Position numbers and translations under genes: made by a program. From assembly GCA_023544565.1 (NCBI GenBank), contig JAMJFS010000001.1, forward strand, positions 67,071 through 131,070: 64,000 bases of DNA, written 5' to 3'. The stretch is from Methanosarcinaceae archaeon. GTDB taxonomy: Archaea > Halobacteriota > Methanosarcinia > Methanosarcinales > Methanosarcinaceae. Positions 53,291-62,681 of this stretch are shown piece by piece. The number at the start of each line of letters is the position of its first letter. Position 1 is the first letter of the stretch. The notes below the pieces were generated by a model. The model worked only from the letters and a program-made list of their open reading frames with translations, was not told the DNA's origin and did no database searches.

Positions 53291-55612
53291 TCAATCTCCG
53301 ATTAAGGCATATTCACCTGTTTTAGCATGTCTATTTGAAATGTTTTTACTTTTCATATTATCTCGCCACGTGTCAAGTAACACCATCACAGGCGGGAACA
53401 CAATGAACGATGCAAAAAGTGCCAGCGCTACATCCATTACGGTGACCATTCCAAAATTACTGGTCATTGAAAATGGTGATGCGATGAGTGCAGAGAAACC
53501 AAACATGGTTGTAAGTCCGGATGGAATTATCGCCTTTCCTATCTTTGCACTTGCCTCACGCATGGCATCGATTGGTGCCAAACCTTTTTCCTTTTCTTCA
53601 TAATAGCGTTCCATCATAAGTATTGCATATTCCGAACCCACTCCAAGTATCAGGGCACCGAGTGTGGCTGTCATGGGCGTATATTCCAGTCCTGAAAAAT
53701 ACATGACCCCTCCGGACCATCCAACAACCAAGAACATGGTGATAACAGGGGTGAAAGCCTTAACCCAATCGCGGTATATCACAAGCAGTCCGCCAAATAC
53801 CATTACAATTCCAAGTAATGTCATTGCGACTCTGCCGGATGTGAGTGAACCGATAACTGTTGTAAACACAACTGAATTGCCGGTGACCGTAACAAATACT
53901 CCCGGTGGTGGCGACATCCATGCAATGTCCTCCCTTACAACCCCGACCAATTCATCAACACCGGTAAGGCCTATATCAGCAACAGCATTTCCAATCTCCA
54001 GATTCATCAAAAGTATGTTATTTCCATGGATGAATCGTTTCTTCCGCATATCCGGGATCTGGTTATACAATCTTTCGATATCTTCACGGTTATCGGGAAT
54101 TGTGCCTCCGTTCATTGATTTAATTATAGGGGCAATACTGGATACAGAATATACGTTACTTCTACCTTCCACTTCATGAGTGCCGAATTCGTCCATCCAC
54201 TTAAGAACGGCAGGATCTGCAGCATCATCGGTTTTTATGATCAGGTTGAGTGCATCGGTCCCACCCATTATGTCTCCAAGATGCGAAAGGTCTATCAATG
54301 CCGGCATATCCTGAGGCACGAATGTCTTTACATCTGTCTGAATAGGCACAAACGAATCAACATATAGTCCTGATAAGCATAGAACCAATGCGAGACCAAT
54401 TATCATAAATGGATGTTTGATCGTTAATTTGGATGTATTTTCAAGAAAACGCTCCAGTATATCGGGTTTATCATTTGTATTGTTGGTAGCAAGTTTTGTT
54501 ATTTCGTCGGATTTTGGCAATGCTATTTTTTTAGATCGTTTTGTTCCAAACGGATTTTTCCTGCTGAGTGTATCAAGACCATATATAATTGCCACTCCAA
54601 CAAAAAGAGATGCCAGAAAACACATTGTTATTCCTATGAGGAGGAGTTTTGCAAAATCCTGTATCATGGGAACAGTAGATGTAAAAAGAGAAAAAAATCC
54701 CAGACCTGTTATGACCAGTGCGATGAGTACGGCAGGACCTGTATGTTTGATGGTCTGTATGACTGCTTTTTTTTCGTCATGTTCACGCTTCAGTTCTTCT
54801 TCGATCCGGCTGTGGAACTGGATGGCATAGTCGATCCCAAGTCCTATGAGGATCGGGAATGCGGACATAGACACCATACTTAGCGGTATTTTGAGGTATC
54901 CCATGGCACCGAATGTGTAAATGATCCCAAGAAGTACGATCGGAAGTGGAAGGAGTTTCCATCTGACATGTCCAAATACCAAAAAAAGCACTATTACCAT
55001 GAGAATGGCTGATATCATAAGAAGTGGAGCCATACTTGTGGTCATCTCATTGTTCATTGCGATCATAAATGCAGGGTCACCTGTGACAATGACGTTATAG
55101 TCGGGTGGGAAATCCGAAATTGTGGCTGCGATCTGGGTCTCACGCAGGATCTCTGTCATAGTTTCGTCACTTGTATCACCAGGCATTTCGATATAGACAA
55201 TTGTGTGAGTGTCATCCGGCAGGATCACTTCAAAATCAGATGAGTGGCTTGATACGATCGCATCGATCTCTTCCCTGCTGTCAGGCATTTCATATCTACC
55301 TGTCATCTGATAATTAAAATTTTTTATCGCAGATACTGCACTTGAAGTGCCAACAACGTCTCGTGTGTTCTTTGATTGTTGTTCTAATCTATCAACTGCC
55401 TGCAAAACTTCTGAACTTTTGACGTCGTCGCCTTCTATCAGTACGACGATGGATTGGGTGAAAAATATCCTGAGATATAGATGATCGAAATCCTGATACA
55501 ATTTGGAGGTTTTCTCGACAAATGTGTCAGTACCCGATTCCATTTTTATCTGCTGTGCACCCTGTCCTGCAATTGCGATGAGCAGGATTGCCATCAGGAT
55601 GATGGGTATCAT
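53291..55612 (-). CDS. RND superfamily exporter (HAE3/MmpL-like)
   Basis: 773 residues with the classic two-fold plan: helix 1, external loop 1 (about 25-185), helices 2-6, a long cytosolic link, helix 7, external loop 2, helices 8-12. Motif ILIGLGIDYAIQFHSRIEEE at about 253 and its twin LGVGSEYAILMMERYYEEK near 660 carry the proton-relay type Asp/Glu positions. HAE3 exporters move hydrophobic compounds. ATG 55612 cuts off part of helix 1's usual lead; the frame stays open to 55657, where ATT with AAGGGG eight bases upstream would add KNIFEKIGIFIEHN. Two COG1361 proteins follow, and TetR control is likely. Confidence 0.9.
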   Translation of the reverse strand: MIPIILMAILLIAIAGQGAQQIKMESGTDTFVEKTSKLYQDFDHLYLRIFFTQSIVVLIEGDDVKSSEVLQAVDRLEQQSKNTRDVVGTSSAVSAIKNFNYQMTGRYEMPDSREEIDAIVSSHSSDFEVILPDDTHTIVYIEMPGDTSDETMTEILRETQIAATISDFPPDYNVIVTGDPAFMIAMNNEMTTSMAPLLMISAILMVIVLFLVFGHVRWKLLPLPIVLLGIIYTFGAMGYLKIPLSMVSMSAFPILIGLGIDYAIQFHSRIEEELKREHDEKKAVIQTIKHTGPAVLIALVITGLGFFSLFTSTVPMIQDFAKLLLIGITMCFLASLFVGVAIIYGLDTLSRKNPFGTKRSKKIALPKSDEITKLATNNTNDKPDILERFLENTSKLTIKHPFMIIGLALVLCLSGLYVDSFVPIQTDVKTFVPQDMPALIDLSHLGDIMGGTDALNLIIKTDDAADPAVLKWMDEFGTHEVEGRSNVYSVSSIAPIIKSMNGGTIPDNREDIERLYNQIPDMRKKRFIHGNNILLMNLEIGNAVADIGLTGVDELVGVVREDIAWMSPPPGVFVTVTGNSVVFTTVIGSLTSGRVAMTLLGIVMVFGGLLVIYRDWVKAFTPVITMFLVVGWSGGVMYFSGLEYTPMTATLGALILGVGSEYAILMMERYYEEKEKGLAPIDAMREASAKIGKAIIPSGLTTMFGFSALIASPFSMTSNFGMVTVMDVALALFASFIVFPPVMVLLDTWRDNMKSKNISNRHAKTGEYALIGD

Positions 55613-55750
55613 GTTATGTTCTATGAAAATCCCTATTTTCTCAAAGATATTTTTAATATTTGTGGCCCCTTATACTGATTTACCAAAAACAAATCACAAT
55701 GTTTCCCCACATGGATAGATGGGTGGTTTATATTTAAGACTGACTGATAG

Positions 55751-55778
55751 TGACTAGGGTCAAATGTGACCACAGTCA
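55751..55778 (-). promoter_or_regulatory. TetR operator pair on the RND side
   Basis: TGACTAGGGTCA (55751-55762) and TGACCACAGTCA (55767-55778), each TGAC-N4-GTCA, start 16 bases apart. They lie about 95 bases upstream of the RND start region. Confidence 0.75.
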
Positions 55779-55866
55779 TAAATATAATACGTCATATTTA
55801 AGGATGTCGGAATTGCAATTGGTAACAGCATGACCAATATCATTAAATATTAATGCTGCCAAACAT

Positions 55867-55895
55867 TGACTTTAGTCATATTTGACCATTGGTCA
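55867..55895 (+). promoter_or_regulatory. TetR operator pair on the tetR side
   Basis: TGACTTTAGTCA (55867-55878) and TGACCATTGGTCA (55883-55895), again 16 bases from start to start. The second is 35 bases before the regulator start, so it covers the core promoter. The 317-base region between the divergent genes holds no other gene. Confidence 0.78.
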
Positions 55896-55929
55896 CTAAT
55901 AGGTCATTAAATATTAAGAAGATGATTCC

Positions 55930-56532
55930 ATGTCCTTACGCGAGAAAAAGAAAACAGAGACCAAAAATAAGATTTTTGAAGTATCTGGAAGATTGTTTAA
56001 GGAAAAGGGGTTCGAAAAAACAACCGTTGATGAGATCACAAAGGAAGCAGGGATAGCGAAAGGAACATTTTTCAATTATTTTTCGACTAAAGAGGCACTT
56101 CTATTGTATTTTGGAGAGCAAAAAGAAGAGTTGATCTATGGTCTTATTGAAAATGAAACAATGAAAGGCATTCCTACAAAGGAAAAGATAACAAATTTTC
56201 TGGTTTTTCTGGCAGAGAGTGTTGAAAAAGACAAAGAACTTACAAAACTGATGGTCTTTGAATACACCAGATATATGGTACATTCCTATTTGGGTCCCTG
56301 TGAGGATAAATGCAGACTTCACCGCCTTACTGAAACCCTTTTTGGTCTACTTGATGAGGGTGTAAAGGTTGGTGATGTAAAAACCAGTCTTGATGTATAT
56401 AAAGCATCTGAGATCATAACCGGAGTTTATTTACACTCACTAATAATGTGGTTGAATTCAGAGGACAAGATATCCTTTTCCAATGAAATATCCGGAAAGA
56501 TAGATATGTTATTCGAAGGCATCGGGGTTTGA
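55930..56532 (+). CDS. TetR/AcrR-family repressor
   Basis: 200 residues. The N-terminal HTH is clear (TTVDEITKEAGIAKGTFFNYF, split here as TTVDEITKEAG and IAKGTFFNYF; residues about 32-53); the C-terminal helical domain binds a ligand. Cys residues in GPCEDKC near 118 may matter. It diverges from the RND exporter operon, the standard layout for a drug- or lipid-responsive repressor that also controls itself. Four matching palindromes lie between. Confidence 0.93.
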   Translation: MSLREKKKTETKNKIFEVSGRLFKEKGFEKTTVDEITKEAGIAKGTFFNYFSTKEALLLYFGEQKEELIYGLIENETMKGIPTKEKITNFLVFLAESVEKDKELTKLMVFEYTRYMVHSYLGPCEDKCRLHRLTETLFGLLDEGVKVGDVKTSLDVYKASEIITGVYLHSLIMWLNSEDKISFSNEISGKIDMLFEGIGV

Positions 56533-56631
56533 ATATTGACATTGAATTAAAAATAGGTATCAGGGTCAATTATGTGTTATATCACAATCTAATAGGTATC
56601 TTTTTTTATAAAAACACGCATCAAGTACACT

Positions 56632-56997
56632 ATGAACGCGAACCCCTACGGCACTGCCGGATCCGACCATTCACCGGATTATGCGATACAGCTTGCGCGA
56701 CCATGTGTCGATGAGCCTGGTAAATACATCGCAGAATCGCAGTATCCAAAAGGTTTTTTAATGGATGTGCTTTGCAGCATATTGCAAAATAATGTTTTGG
56801 AAACTAAGATATTGGAACTCAAGTGTTCCGAAAGGTTAGGGGTTGCAAGGTTTGAACTGGGTGGCAATACCATACTTCTATATCGAAACGGCAGGATCGA
56901 TATACGAAGGGCTGCAGATGTTGCGGACGCAAGGCTTGTTATGGAAAAAATAGAAAAGATGGTAAAAGATGCTTTTACCGATACTGTCTGCGATTAA
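56632..56997 (+). CDS. Conserved-looking archaeal protein, unknown function
   Basis: 121 residues. The C-terminal half (SERLGVARFELGGNTILLYRNGRIDIRRA, then an amphipathic helix) has two strands and a helix, recalling the half-repeats of TBP-like folds, but I cannot assign it. It overlaps the next gene's 3' end by 23 bases, tail to tail. ATG 56632 follows AT-rich DNA. Confidence 0.7.
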   Translation: MNANPYGTAGSDHSPDYAIQLARPCVDEPGKYIAESQYPKGFLMDVLCSILQNNVLETKILELKCSERLGVARFELGGNTILLYRNGRIDIRRAADVADARLVMEKIEKMVKDAFTDTVCD

Positions 56998-57301
56998 CTT
57001 TCTCCATTGCTTCATCCAGCCTGTTGATGACCGTGTTCATTCTTTTGGCTGTATTATCTTCAACGCTCTGGATGTTGATACGCAGCGAACGTTCCTTTGT
57101 ATCTATCATTTTGTCGATCTTTCGAAGTCTCATGTCAACTGATAAGATCATACTGGCCAGTGCTCCTATCATGACCATTGCCGATAATATGATCAACGAA
57201 TTTGCAGGACTGTATTTGAATCTGCCAAGCCATTCGTATGTCAGAATAAATGAAGATACTACCATTACAACTGAGAAAATTACGTCACGTGTTTCCATCA
57301 T
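56975..57301 (-). CDS. Small membrane protein with coiled-coil tail
   Basis: 108 residues: two transmembrane segments (VIFSVVMVVSSFILTYEWL; SLIILSAMVMIGALASMILSV) and a C-terminal coiled coil with charged heptads (LRKIDKMIDTKERSLRINIQ...). Function unknown. Confidence 0.7.
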   Translation of the reverse strand: MMETRDVIFSVVMVVSSFILTYEWLGRFKYSPANSLIILSAMVMIGALASMILSVDMRLRKIDKMIDTKERSLRINIQSVEDNTAKRMNTVINRLDEAMEKVNRRQYR

Positions 57302-57598
57302 CTGCCCTCATTGTACGCTTTTGAATAGTATTCATGCTCTATTTTCTATTAATTATTATTACTATTTTAATTATGCTATTCAATGTTGATGAATGTTCAA
57401 ACGAGAAAATTCTTAATTCGGTTGAATTTACTCGGACTATATAATTCTATTATACACTATGAAAAACACCAATAGATTTTGGTAACCAGCTCTAAAATAA
57501 AATAAAATAAAATAACCAAGCAAAAAGATTCATATAATGTAAGGTATTATCATATAGATGTATATAATGGGGGCTGCCTATTTGGCGGGATAGAAAAA
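57302..57598. other. Intergenic region before the DUF356 gene
   Basis: AT-rich, with an (AAAAT)n run of about four units at 57492-57514. GGCGGG precedes the DUF356 start. Nothing else is recognised. Confidence 0.45.
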
Positions 57599-57982
57599 AT
57601 GAAATCATTTGCAGTAGTTCGTGCAGACGATGCGGATAAGGTAAAAATCGCATTGCACGATTTGGAACAGTATGGTCGAATGCGTTTTTCATGTCAACCA
57701 AAGCGAATCGAACCAATCTATGCAGATCATCTTCTGACTAGTGTTATGGGAGTTTCGCTAAAGGACAGTTGTAATTCAGCAGCATTGGTGGAATTGGAAA
57801 ATCATGCAGGTGCAGCAATAAGCAGATTAAAGAAAATTCATCCTCCTGCACACATCATGATCGTTAGTCCAAGACATGATGCATATAGCGAGTTGATGAG
57901 TAACTCTGAACTGTATCCAGATTTTGATCGAACATTTGATGTTTTGGAAAAATCACGTCTCTCTAATACGAATGGCTTGTAG
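57599..57982 (+). CDS. DUF356 protein (methanogen-associated family)
   Basis: 127 residues fitting DUF356: a short beta-alpha start with a VRADDADKVKIALHDLEQYG helix, the PKRIEPIYADHLL motif, and VELENHAGAAISRLKKIHPPAHIMIVSPRHD in the second half. The family is found in methanogens and their relatives and has no known function. It supports the host assignment. TAG stop. Confidence 0.85.
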   Translation: MKSFAVVRADDADKVKIALHDLEQYGRMRFSCQPKRIEPIYADHLLTSVMGVSLKDSCNSAALVELENHAGAAISRLKKIHPPAHIMIVSPRHDAYSELMSNSELYPDFDRTFDVLEKSRLSNTNGL

Positions 57983-58110
57983 TCAAAACATATCAATGAT
58001 GTGCTCGTATCAATGATGCGCTGATGTTTTGTGCTGATGTTTCGTGCTGATGTTTCATCATTAATAATTCAATTAGTCTGGACTATTTTGAAAAAACATT
58101 ACAAAACATA

Positions 58111-58479
58111 TCACACCACCTGTTTTGTGACCTTTTTCAGTTTAACCATATACGTATAAAGACTTTCAACGTCTTTTACCTCTTTTTTAACAAGTAAACT
58201 GATACGTCTGCGTATGTCAAGATCTGGCGTAATTCCAACATTTTGCAGGTATGTTGTGATCCTGTCTGCCAGAATATCACCCCTGCGGTCCCAATCCGTA
58301 AGTATGATGATCTGTGTTGTATCCTTTGCCAGATTTTCGGCAAAAACAAGTAGTGGTTGATGGGTGGAAGTTTCTATACGTCCTGTTATCCCGAGTTTTT
58401 TAAGTGCTATGATATCTCGTTTCCCCTCTACTATTATAACTGCACCGGACTGTGTGTGTTCGATGATCTCATTGACCAA
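58111..58479 (-). CDS. Toprim-domain protein (UPF0292-like)
   Basis: Small archaeal Toprim protein: Glu in VIIVEGKRDIIALKKLG and the Asp pair in IILTDWDRRGDILADRI form the metal site. Role unknown, possibly nucleic-acid cleavage. The frame is open upstream of TTG 58479, reading VYQKRLELFEGL, the expected N-terminus; a CTG at 58527 with AGGGGG six bases upstream, or an ATT at 58518, could be the true start, giving about 138 residues. No ATG is available before the upstream stop. It follows the DUF167 gene closely. Confidence 0.85.
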   Translation of the reverse strand: MVNEIIEHTQSGAVIIVEGKRDIIALKKLGITGRIETSTHQPLLVFAENLAKDTTQIIILTDWDRRGDILADRITTYLQNVGITPDLDIRRRISLLVKKEVKDVESLYTYMVKLKKVTKQVV

Positions 58480-58550
58480 ACCTTCGAACAGTTCAAGACG
58501 TTTTTGATATACTGAAATGCCGACCAGAGAATACCCCCTGCCTTCGATTT

Positions 58551-58871
58551 TTAAAAATCATCCAACTTTGATCGGAGTATTGAGATAACATCATTGTATC
58601 CAATACCTCTCACGATCACTGATTTTTTACCGCTTTTAGCACCACTTGTTATGTCGATATTAGAATTGCTAACTCCAAAAAGGTTTGAAAGGTTCTCGAT
58701 CAGTTGTTCATTTGCTTTTCCCTTCTGTGCATTTTGGTTAAGTTTCACTTCGATGCGTTTTCTCCAATCATTGTAGCCACTTGGTATGCACAGTGATCTT
58801 GAGCCTGGGTTAACCTCAAAATCGATGATTACCCCGTCCTTTGATTCTTTCACAGCATTTTCTATGGGCAT
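58551..58871 (-). CDS. DUF167/UPF0235 protein (YggU-like)
   Basis: 106 residues from ATG 58871. Typical: FEVNPGSRSLCIPSGYNDWRKRIEVKL, then QKGKANEQLIENLSNLFGV and SGAKSGKKSVIVRGI. Function unknown in all organisms. It lies just upstream of the Toprim gene, likely one transcript. Confidence 0.88.
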   Translation of the reverse strand: MPIENAVKESKDGVIIDFEVNPGSRSLCIPSGYNDWRKRIEVKLNQNAQKGKANEQLIENLSNLFGVSNSNIDITSGAKSGKKSVIVRGIGYNDVISILRSKLDDF

Positions 58872-59255
58872 ATCTGTAAATTTATGCCAGGTTGTATAAA
58901 TCAATAGCGTAAATAGAATGCAGTATCAACTGTTGCAGTTCTTGGTTTAGAATTATGGCTGTAGTAAATTGTATTGATAATGCTGTAACCCTACGCACTA
59001 ACTCCGATGTATCATCCTATTGGTAATCACCGCTGTCCACACCAGTTTCCCTCGTGACAGGCTTTGTCGCATTATCAAGTGTACCGTGTTGAGGTTGTCT
59101 ATACAATCACAGAAAGGCTCGTGCCACATCTCGTGCAAGGACCTTACAACACGCTGAACACTTATAAATGGGGTTTGGATATAAATATGTCGGCGCAAAA
59201 AGTCACCTGGCTTATAATCAGCATCTATATCAACTATTATAACAATTATTTTGTG
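58872..59255. other. Intergenic region with TATA box before amidohydrolase
   Basis: About 380 bases between divergent genes. A TATA-like CTTATAAATG lies near 59160. The open frame from 59064 that joins the amidohydrolase has no homologous character before Met 59256. No RNA gene identified. Confidence 0.45.
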
Positions 59256-60368
59256 ATGTCATCACCCTGTGAACAAATAATATCCGGAACAATTATCCTT
59301 GGCACAGAATTCGAATCGGTTGAAGGTTATATCTGTGTGAAAGATGGGATAATTACGGAGATCGGTGAAGAACCTTCTAAAACAGGAACCATTATAGCAC
59401 CTTGTTTTGTAAATTCCCATACTCACATAGGGGACTCTGTGTGCAAAGACCCTTCACTTGGAAAAAGTGATGGGGTAAGGTTGGTACGTAATCTGGATTC
59501 ACTTGTGCGCCCGCCGGATGGACTTAAGCACCGGATATTGAATAGTACGTCCTATCACACACTTGTTGAAAGTATGAGGGGTACGATCCTGGATATGGTC
59601 ACAACAGGTACCTGTGCATTTGCTGATTTCAGGGAAGGCGGGGTGGTCGGTGTTTTGGCATTGCAAGAAGCGATTGGTGACATTGGTATCGAATCATTGA
59701 TATTTGGGAGACCTGACAAGTCTGATGCTAAGAAAGATGATATACTCAGTGAGGTTGACAGGGTATTGAGGAATGCTGAAGGGATCGGTATTAGCGGGGT
59801 CAATGATATGGATTCTGGACTGGTTAGGGCAATACTTGAATATACGAGGACGCATAAACGTTTATTTGCAATTCATGCAGGAGAGAAAGACCGGACAGAT
59901 GTTGAAGAAGCACTTTCGCTGAAACCGGATATGTTGATCCACATGACTCATCCTAATAAGAGCGATATTTTAAAAACTGCCGATAATAATGTGCCTGTAG
60001 TTGTTTGTCCGCGTTCGAATTTTACGACAAATGTTGGAATGGCGCCGATATGTGAAATGCTTAAAGCAGGTATCAAAGTCGGGGTTGGAACTGACAATGT
60101 TATGCTCAATTCTACAAACATGTTCGCTGAAATGGAAGTCTTATCAAAGGTGTTTAAGCTTGATGATAGACAAGTATTTATGATGTGTACGCTTAGTGGG
60201 GGTCAAATATTGGGTCTTGATGGTTTTGGTTCAATTGAAAAAGGAAACAAAGCAAATCTTATGATACTCAATGGTAATTCAAATAATCTTTCAAATATTC
60301 AGGATCCGTTAAGTGGGATTGTAAGGCGGGCAAGACCGGATGACATTTTATCTGTAATACATGCATAA
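59256..60368 (+). CDS. Amidohydrolase family protein (COG0402-like)
   Basis: 370 residues from ATG 59256. TIM-barrel metal-dependent hydrolase: NSHTHIGDS (HxH, about 66), LFAIHAGEKD (His), LIHMTHPNKSD (His) and VGVGTDNVML (Asp). The N-terminal beta strand domain (ISGTIILGTEF, VKDGIITEIGE) is usual. Relatives deaminate cytosine, guanine, SAH or 5'-deoxyadenosine; the substrate here is open. Confidence 0.9.
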   Translation: MSSPCEQIISGTIILGTEFESVEGYICVKDGIITEIGEEPSKTGTIIAPCFVNSHTHIGDSVCKDPSLGKSDGVRLVRNLDSLVRPPDGLKHRILNSTSYHTLVESMRGTILDMVTTGTCAFADFREGGVVGVLALQEAIGDIGIESLIFGRPDKSDAKKDDILSEVDRVLRNAEGIGISGVNDMDSGLVRAILEYTRTHKRLFAIHAGEKDRTDVEEALSLKPDMLIHMTHPNKSDILKTADNNVPVVVCPRSNFTTNVGMAPICEMLKAGIKVGVGTDNVMLNSTNMFAEMEVLSKVFKLDDRQVFMMCTLSGGQILGLDGFGSIEKGNKANLMILNGNSNNLSNIQDPLSGIVRRARPDDILSVIHA

Positions 60369-60425
60369 GTTTCAAATCTAAATTTCAAGTTTAAATTTAA
60401 ATTTAAATTAAAGTTCAAATTTAAA
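60369..60425 (+). repeat. TTTAAA-type simple repeat
   Basis: Several imperfect copies of AAATTT/TTTAAA follow the amidohydrolase stop and lead to the UspA ribosome site. Similar 6-bp material forms the start of the gene at 53284. Confidence 0.6.
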
Positions 60426-60447
60426 TGCGGATAAAGGAGAGGGAAAT

Positions 60448-60900
60448 ATGAGCAGTGAATTATATAAGAAAATTTTGATCGCAACCGATGGTTCTGAACC
60501 AAACAAAAAGGCAGTTTTATATGGTATTGAACTTGCAAGATTGAGTGGTGCGAAGGTCAATGTTGTGTATGTGGTTGATACCGCAGCGTTCGCTTCGATT
60601 CCAATGGATGCTGGGTGGGAAATGATGTATGAACTCCTGCAAAAAGAGGGTAATGAGGGGATTCAACGGATAGTGGATGATGCAAAAGCAGCAGGCATTG
60701 ATATCGAGGGATCATTGCTTGAAGGTCATCCAAGTCATGAGATCATTGAGTTTTCAGAGAATAATGATATCGATGTTGTAGTATTGGGGACACTTGGTAA
60801 AGGTGGATTAGATCGATTCTTGCTTGGTAGTGTTGCAGAGAAAGTAACACGTAATTCTAAAATACCTGTGCTTGTGGTACGTGGAAACCCTAAACAATAA
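60448..60900 (+). CDS. Universal stress protein (UspA family)
   Basis: 150 residues: [22 protein letters not shown] at the start and the ATP-binding motif [20 protein letters not shown] at about 113-132 (G-x2-G-x9-G-S). GGAGAGGG lies just before the ATG. Cytosolic stress/metabolic sensor. The CBS gene follows after 35 bases; USP and CBS proteins often pair as adenylate sensors. Confidence 0.94.
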   Translation: MSSELYKKILIATDGSEPNKKAVLYGIELARLSGAKVNVVYVVDTAAFASIPMDAGWEMMYELLQKEGNEGIQRIVDDAKAAGIDIEGSLLEGHPSHEIIEFSENNDIDVVVLGTLGKGGLDRFLLGSVAEKVTRNSKIPVLVVRGNPKQ

Positions 60901-60935
60901 CCATATACAATTTTTCAGTTTGCGAGGTAAAAAAC

Positions 60936-61787
60936 ATGCCGAAAAACACAATCATTGAAGATATCATGGTCAGGGATGTCGCATGTGCAACTCTCCCCGG
61001 TTCAAGAGATGAAGTTCTTAAAATATTAAAAGATAAACGTATTTCTGGGGTTCCGGTATTGAAAGACAACAAAGTTGTTGGACTTGTAACCCGTACAAAT
61101 TTACTCCGAAAACCTGAGGAAGAACAACTTGCACTGCTAATGGCAAGGGATCCACAAACGATCACACCGGATGCAGACATCACTCTTGCAGCAAGTTTAT
61201 TTCTTGAGAACAGGATACGAAGGTTGCCTGTTATAGAGGACGATAAACTTGTGGGCCTTGTGACAATTGCAGATGTAATAGGGTCGATGGCAGATCTGAA
61301 TATTGCAGAGCCGATTGGACAATATTTGAATAATGGTGTTGTACCTGTGTGGGATGAAACGCCACTTCATGTTGTGGCAAGGGCTATGGAACTTGCACAT
61401 GCAAAGGCTTCTCCGGTTTTGGATTCCAATCTGGAACTTGTGGGAATTATATCAGACCGTGATATCATAAGTGCAAGTATCATTGAGGATACGGTAGAGA
61501 TGTCTGATATGTCTGCGGGTTCAGATGATGATGCTTGGACATGGGAATCCATGAGAGATACAATGAGTATCTACTACAGTGTTTCAAGGATCAAAGTTCC
61601 AAACGTCCTTGCAAAGGATGTGATGGTAAAAGATCTGATCACCGCTGCATCAATTTCAGGTGTTAGTGACTGTGCACGTAAGATGAAGCGCAGTAAGATC
61701 GATCAGATGCCGGTTGTGAATGCAAACCATAAGTTGCTTGGGATCCTTCGGGACCGCGATCTGTTGAAAGCACTCGTTAATTATTGA
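60936..61787 (+). CDS. Protein with four CBS domains
   Basis: 283 residues made of four CBS units in two Bateman modules, at about 8-60, 68-120, 128-185 and 225-282; each ends in a GLVTRTNLL, GLVTIADVI, GIISDRDII or GILRDRDLL motif. They bind adenosyl ligands such as AMP, ATP or SAM. There is no output domain, so it acts through a partner. The third-fourth linker is acidic (SAGSDDDAW). Confidence 0.93.
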   Translation: MPKNTIIEDIMVRDVACATLPGSRDEVLKILKDKRISGVPVLKDNKVVGLVTRTNLLRKPEEEQLALLMARDPQTITPDADITLAASLFLENRIRRLPVIEDDKLVGLVTIADVIGSMADLNIAEPIGQYLNNGVVPVWDETPLHVVARAMELAHAKASPVLDSNLELVGIISDRDIISASIIEDTVEMSDMSAGSDDDAWTWESMRDTMSIYYSVSRIKVPNVLAKDVMVKDLITAASISGVSDCARKMKRSKIDQMPVVNANHKLLGILRDRDLLKALVNY

Positions 61788-62000
61788 ATAGTTTGATCAT
61801 TGAAATCGGTTGACAAGGGCGGCTGAGAAGTTGTGTTTGTTAACAAGTTGTTTTTTTAGTGTATAATTTACAATTTAAAAAAAATATATACTACAAATAA
61901 ACTCCATCTCAGGGAATTGTTTTGGTATGAAAATACCCTCATTTTCATGCCCGTGGGTGTCCAACGGGTCATGAATGTTGATTTTGAAATCGGTGATAGT

Positions 62001-62681
62001 ATGGGACGACCTTTCACATTTATAAATTCAGCAATGTCTGCAGACGGTAAGATATCAACAAAAGAGCGAAAGCAGGTCAGGATATCGGGAGATGTTGATT
62101 TTGACAGAATGGACGAACTTCGTGCAAGTTCGGATGCTGTTATGGTGGGAATCGGCACTGTTCTTGCGGATGATCCCAGTCTTACTGTTAAATCAGAGGA
62201 GCGCAGGGCGGCACGCAAGGCTAATGGGCGCGAGGAAAATCCAATTCGGGTGGTTGTTGATAGTCATGCGAGAACACCAATAGATGCTGATATTTTTAAG
62301 AAAGGAGAGGGAACACGGGTTATTGCAGTTTCAGGGTCGGCTCCTTGTGAGAGGGTTAAGATTCTGGAAGAGATGGCTATGGTTATTGTTGTAGGTGAGG
62401 ATAAGGTTGATCTGCCTGAACTTGTTGTGCGATTAAAGAGGATGGGGGTCGATCGTTTGATGATAGAAGGTGGTGCCGGTTTGAATTGGGGAATGCTTTC
62501 AAACGGGCTTGTGGATGAGATATATAGTTTTGTGGGTAATTTGATAATTGGAGGCAAAGCATCGCCTACACTTATTGATGGTATCGGTTTTGAAGAGGGT
62601 AAAATTATGGGATTGGAGTTTCTTTCGTGCGAGAGAATGGATGACGGGGTTGTTTTGAAGTGGCGTGTAAATGCTGCGTAG
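62001..62681 (+). CDS. 2,5-diamino-6-ribosylamino-pyrimidinone 5'-phosphate reductase
   Basis: 226 residues, RibD C-terminal fold. Reduces the ribosyl side chain in archaeal riboflavin (and F420 deazaflavin) synthesis with NADPH. Signatures: FINSAMSADGKIST, DAVMVGIGTVLADDPSLT, MIEGGAGLNWGML and IIGGKASPTLIDGIG. Start ATG 62001 has GGTGAT upstream; the frame is open to 61917 but that extension is not family-like. TAG stop. Confidence 0.93.
   Translation: MGRPFTFINSAMSADGKISTKERKQVRISGDVDFDRMDELRASSDAVMVGIGTVLADDPSLTVKSEERRAARKANGREENPIRVVVDSHARTPIDADIFKKGEGTRVIAVSGSAPCERVKILEEMAMVIVVGEDKVDLPELVVRLKRMGVDRLMIEGGAGLNWGMLSNGLVDEIYSFVGNLIIGGKASPTLIDGIGFEEGKIMGLEFLSCERMDDGVVLKWRVNAA

Noticed and set aside
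59064-59255. 64-residue N-terminal extension of the amidohydrolase
   Set aside because: It contains no family sequence; a TATA box near 59160 lies inside it and the domain starts at Met 59256.
61917-62000. N-terminal extension of the riboflavin-pathway reductase
   Set aside because: The family begins at GRPFTFINSAMSADG; GGTGAT lies just before ATG 62001.
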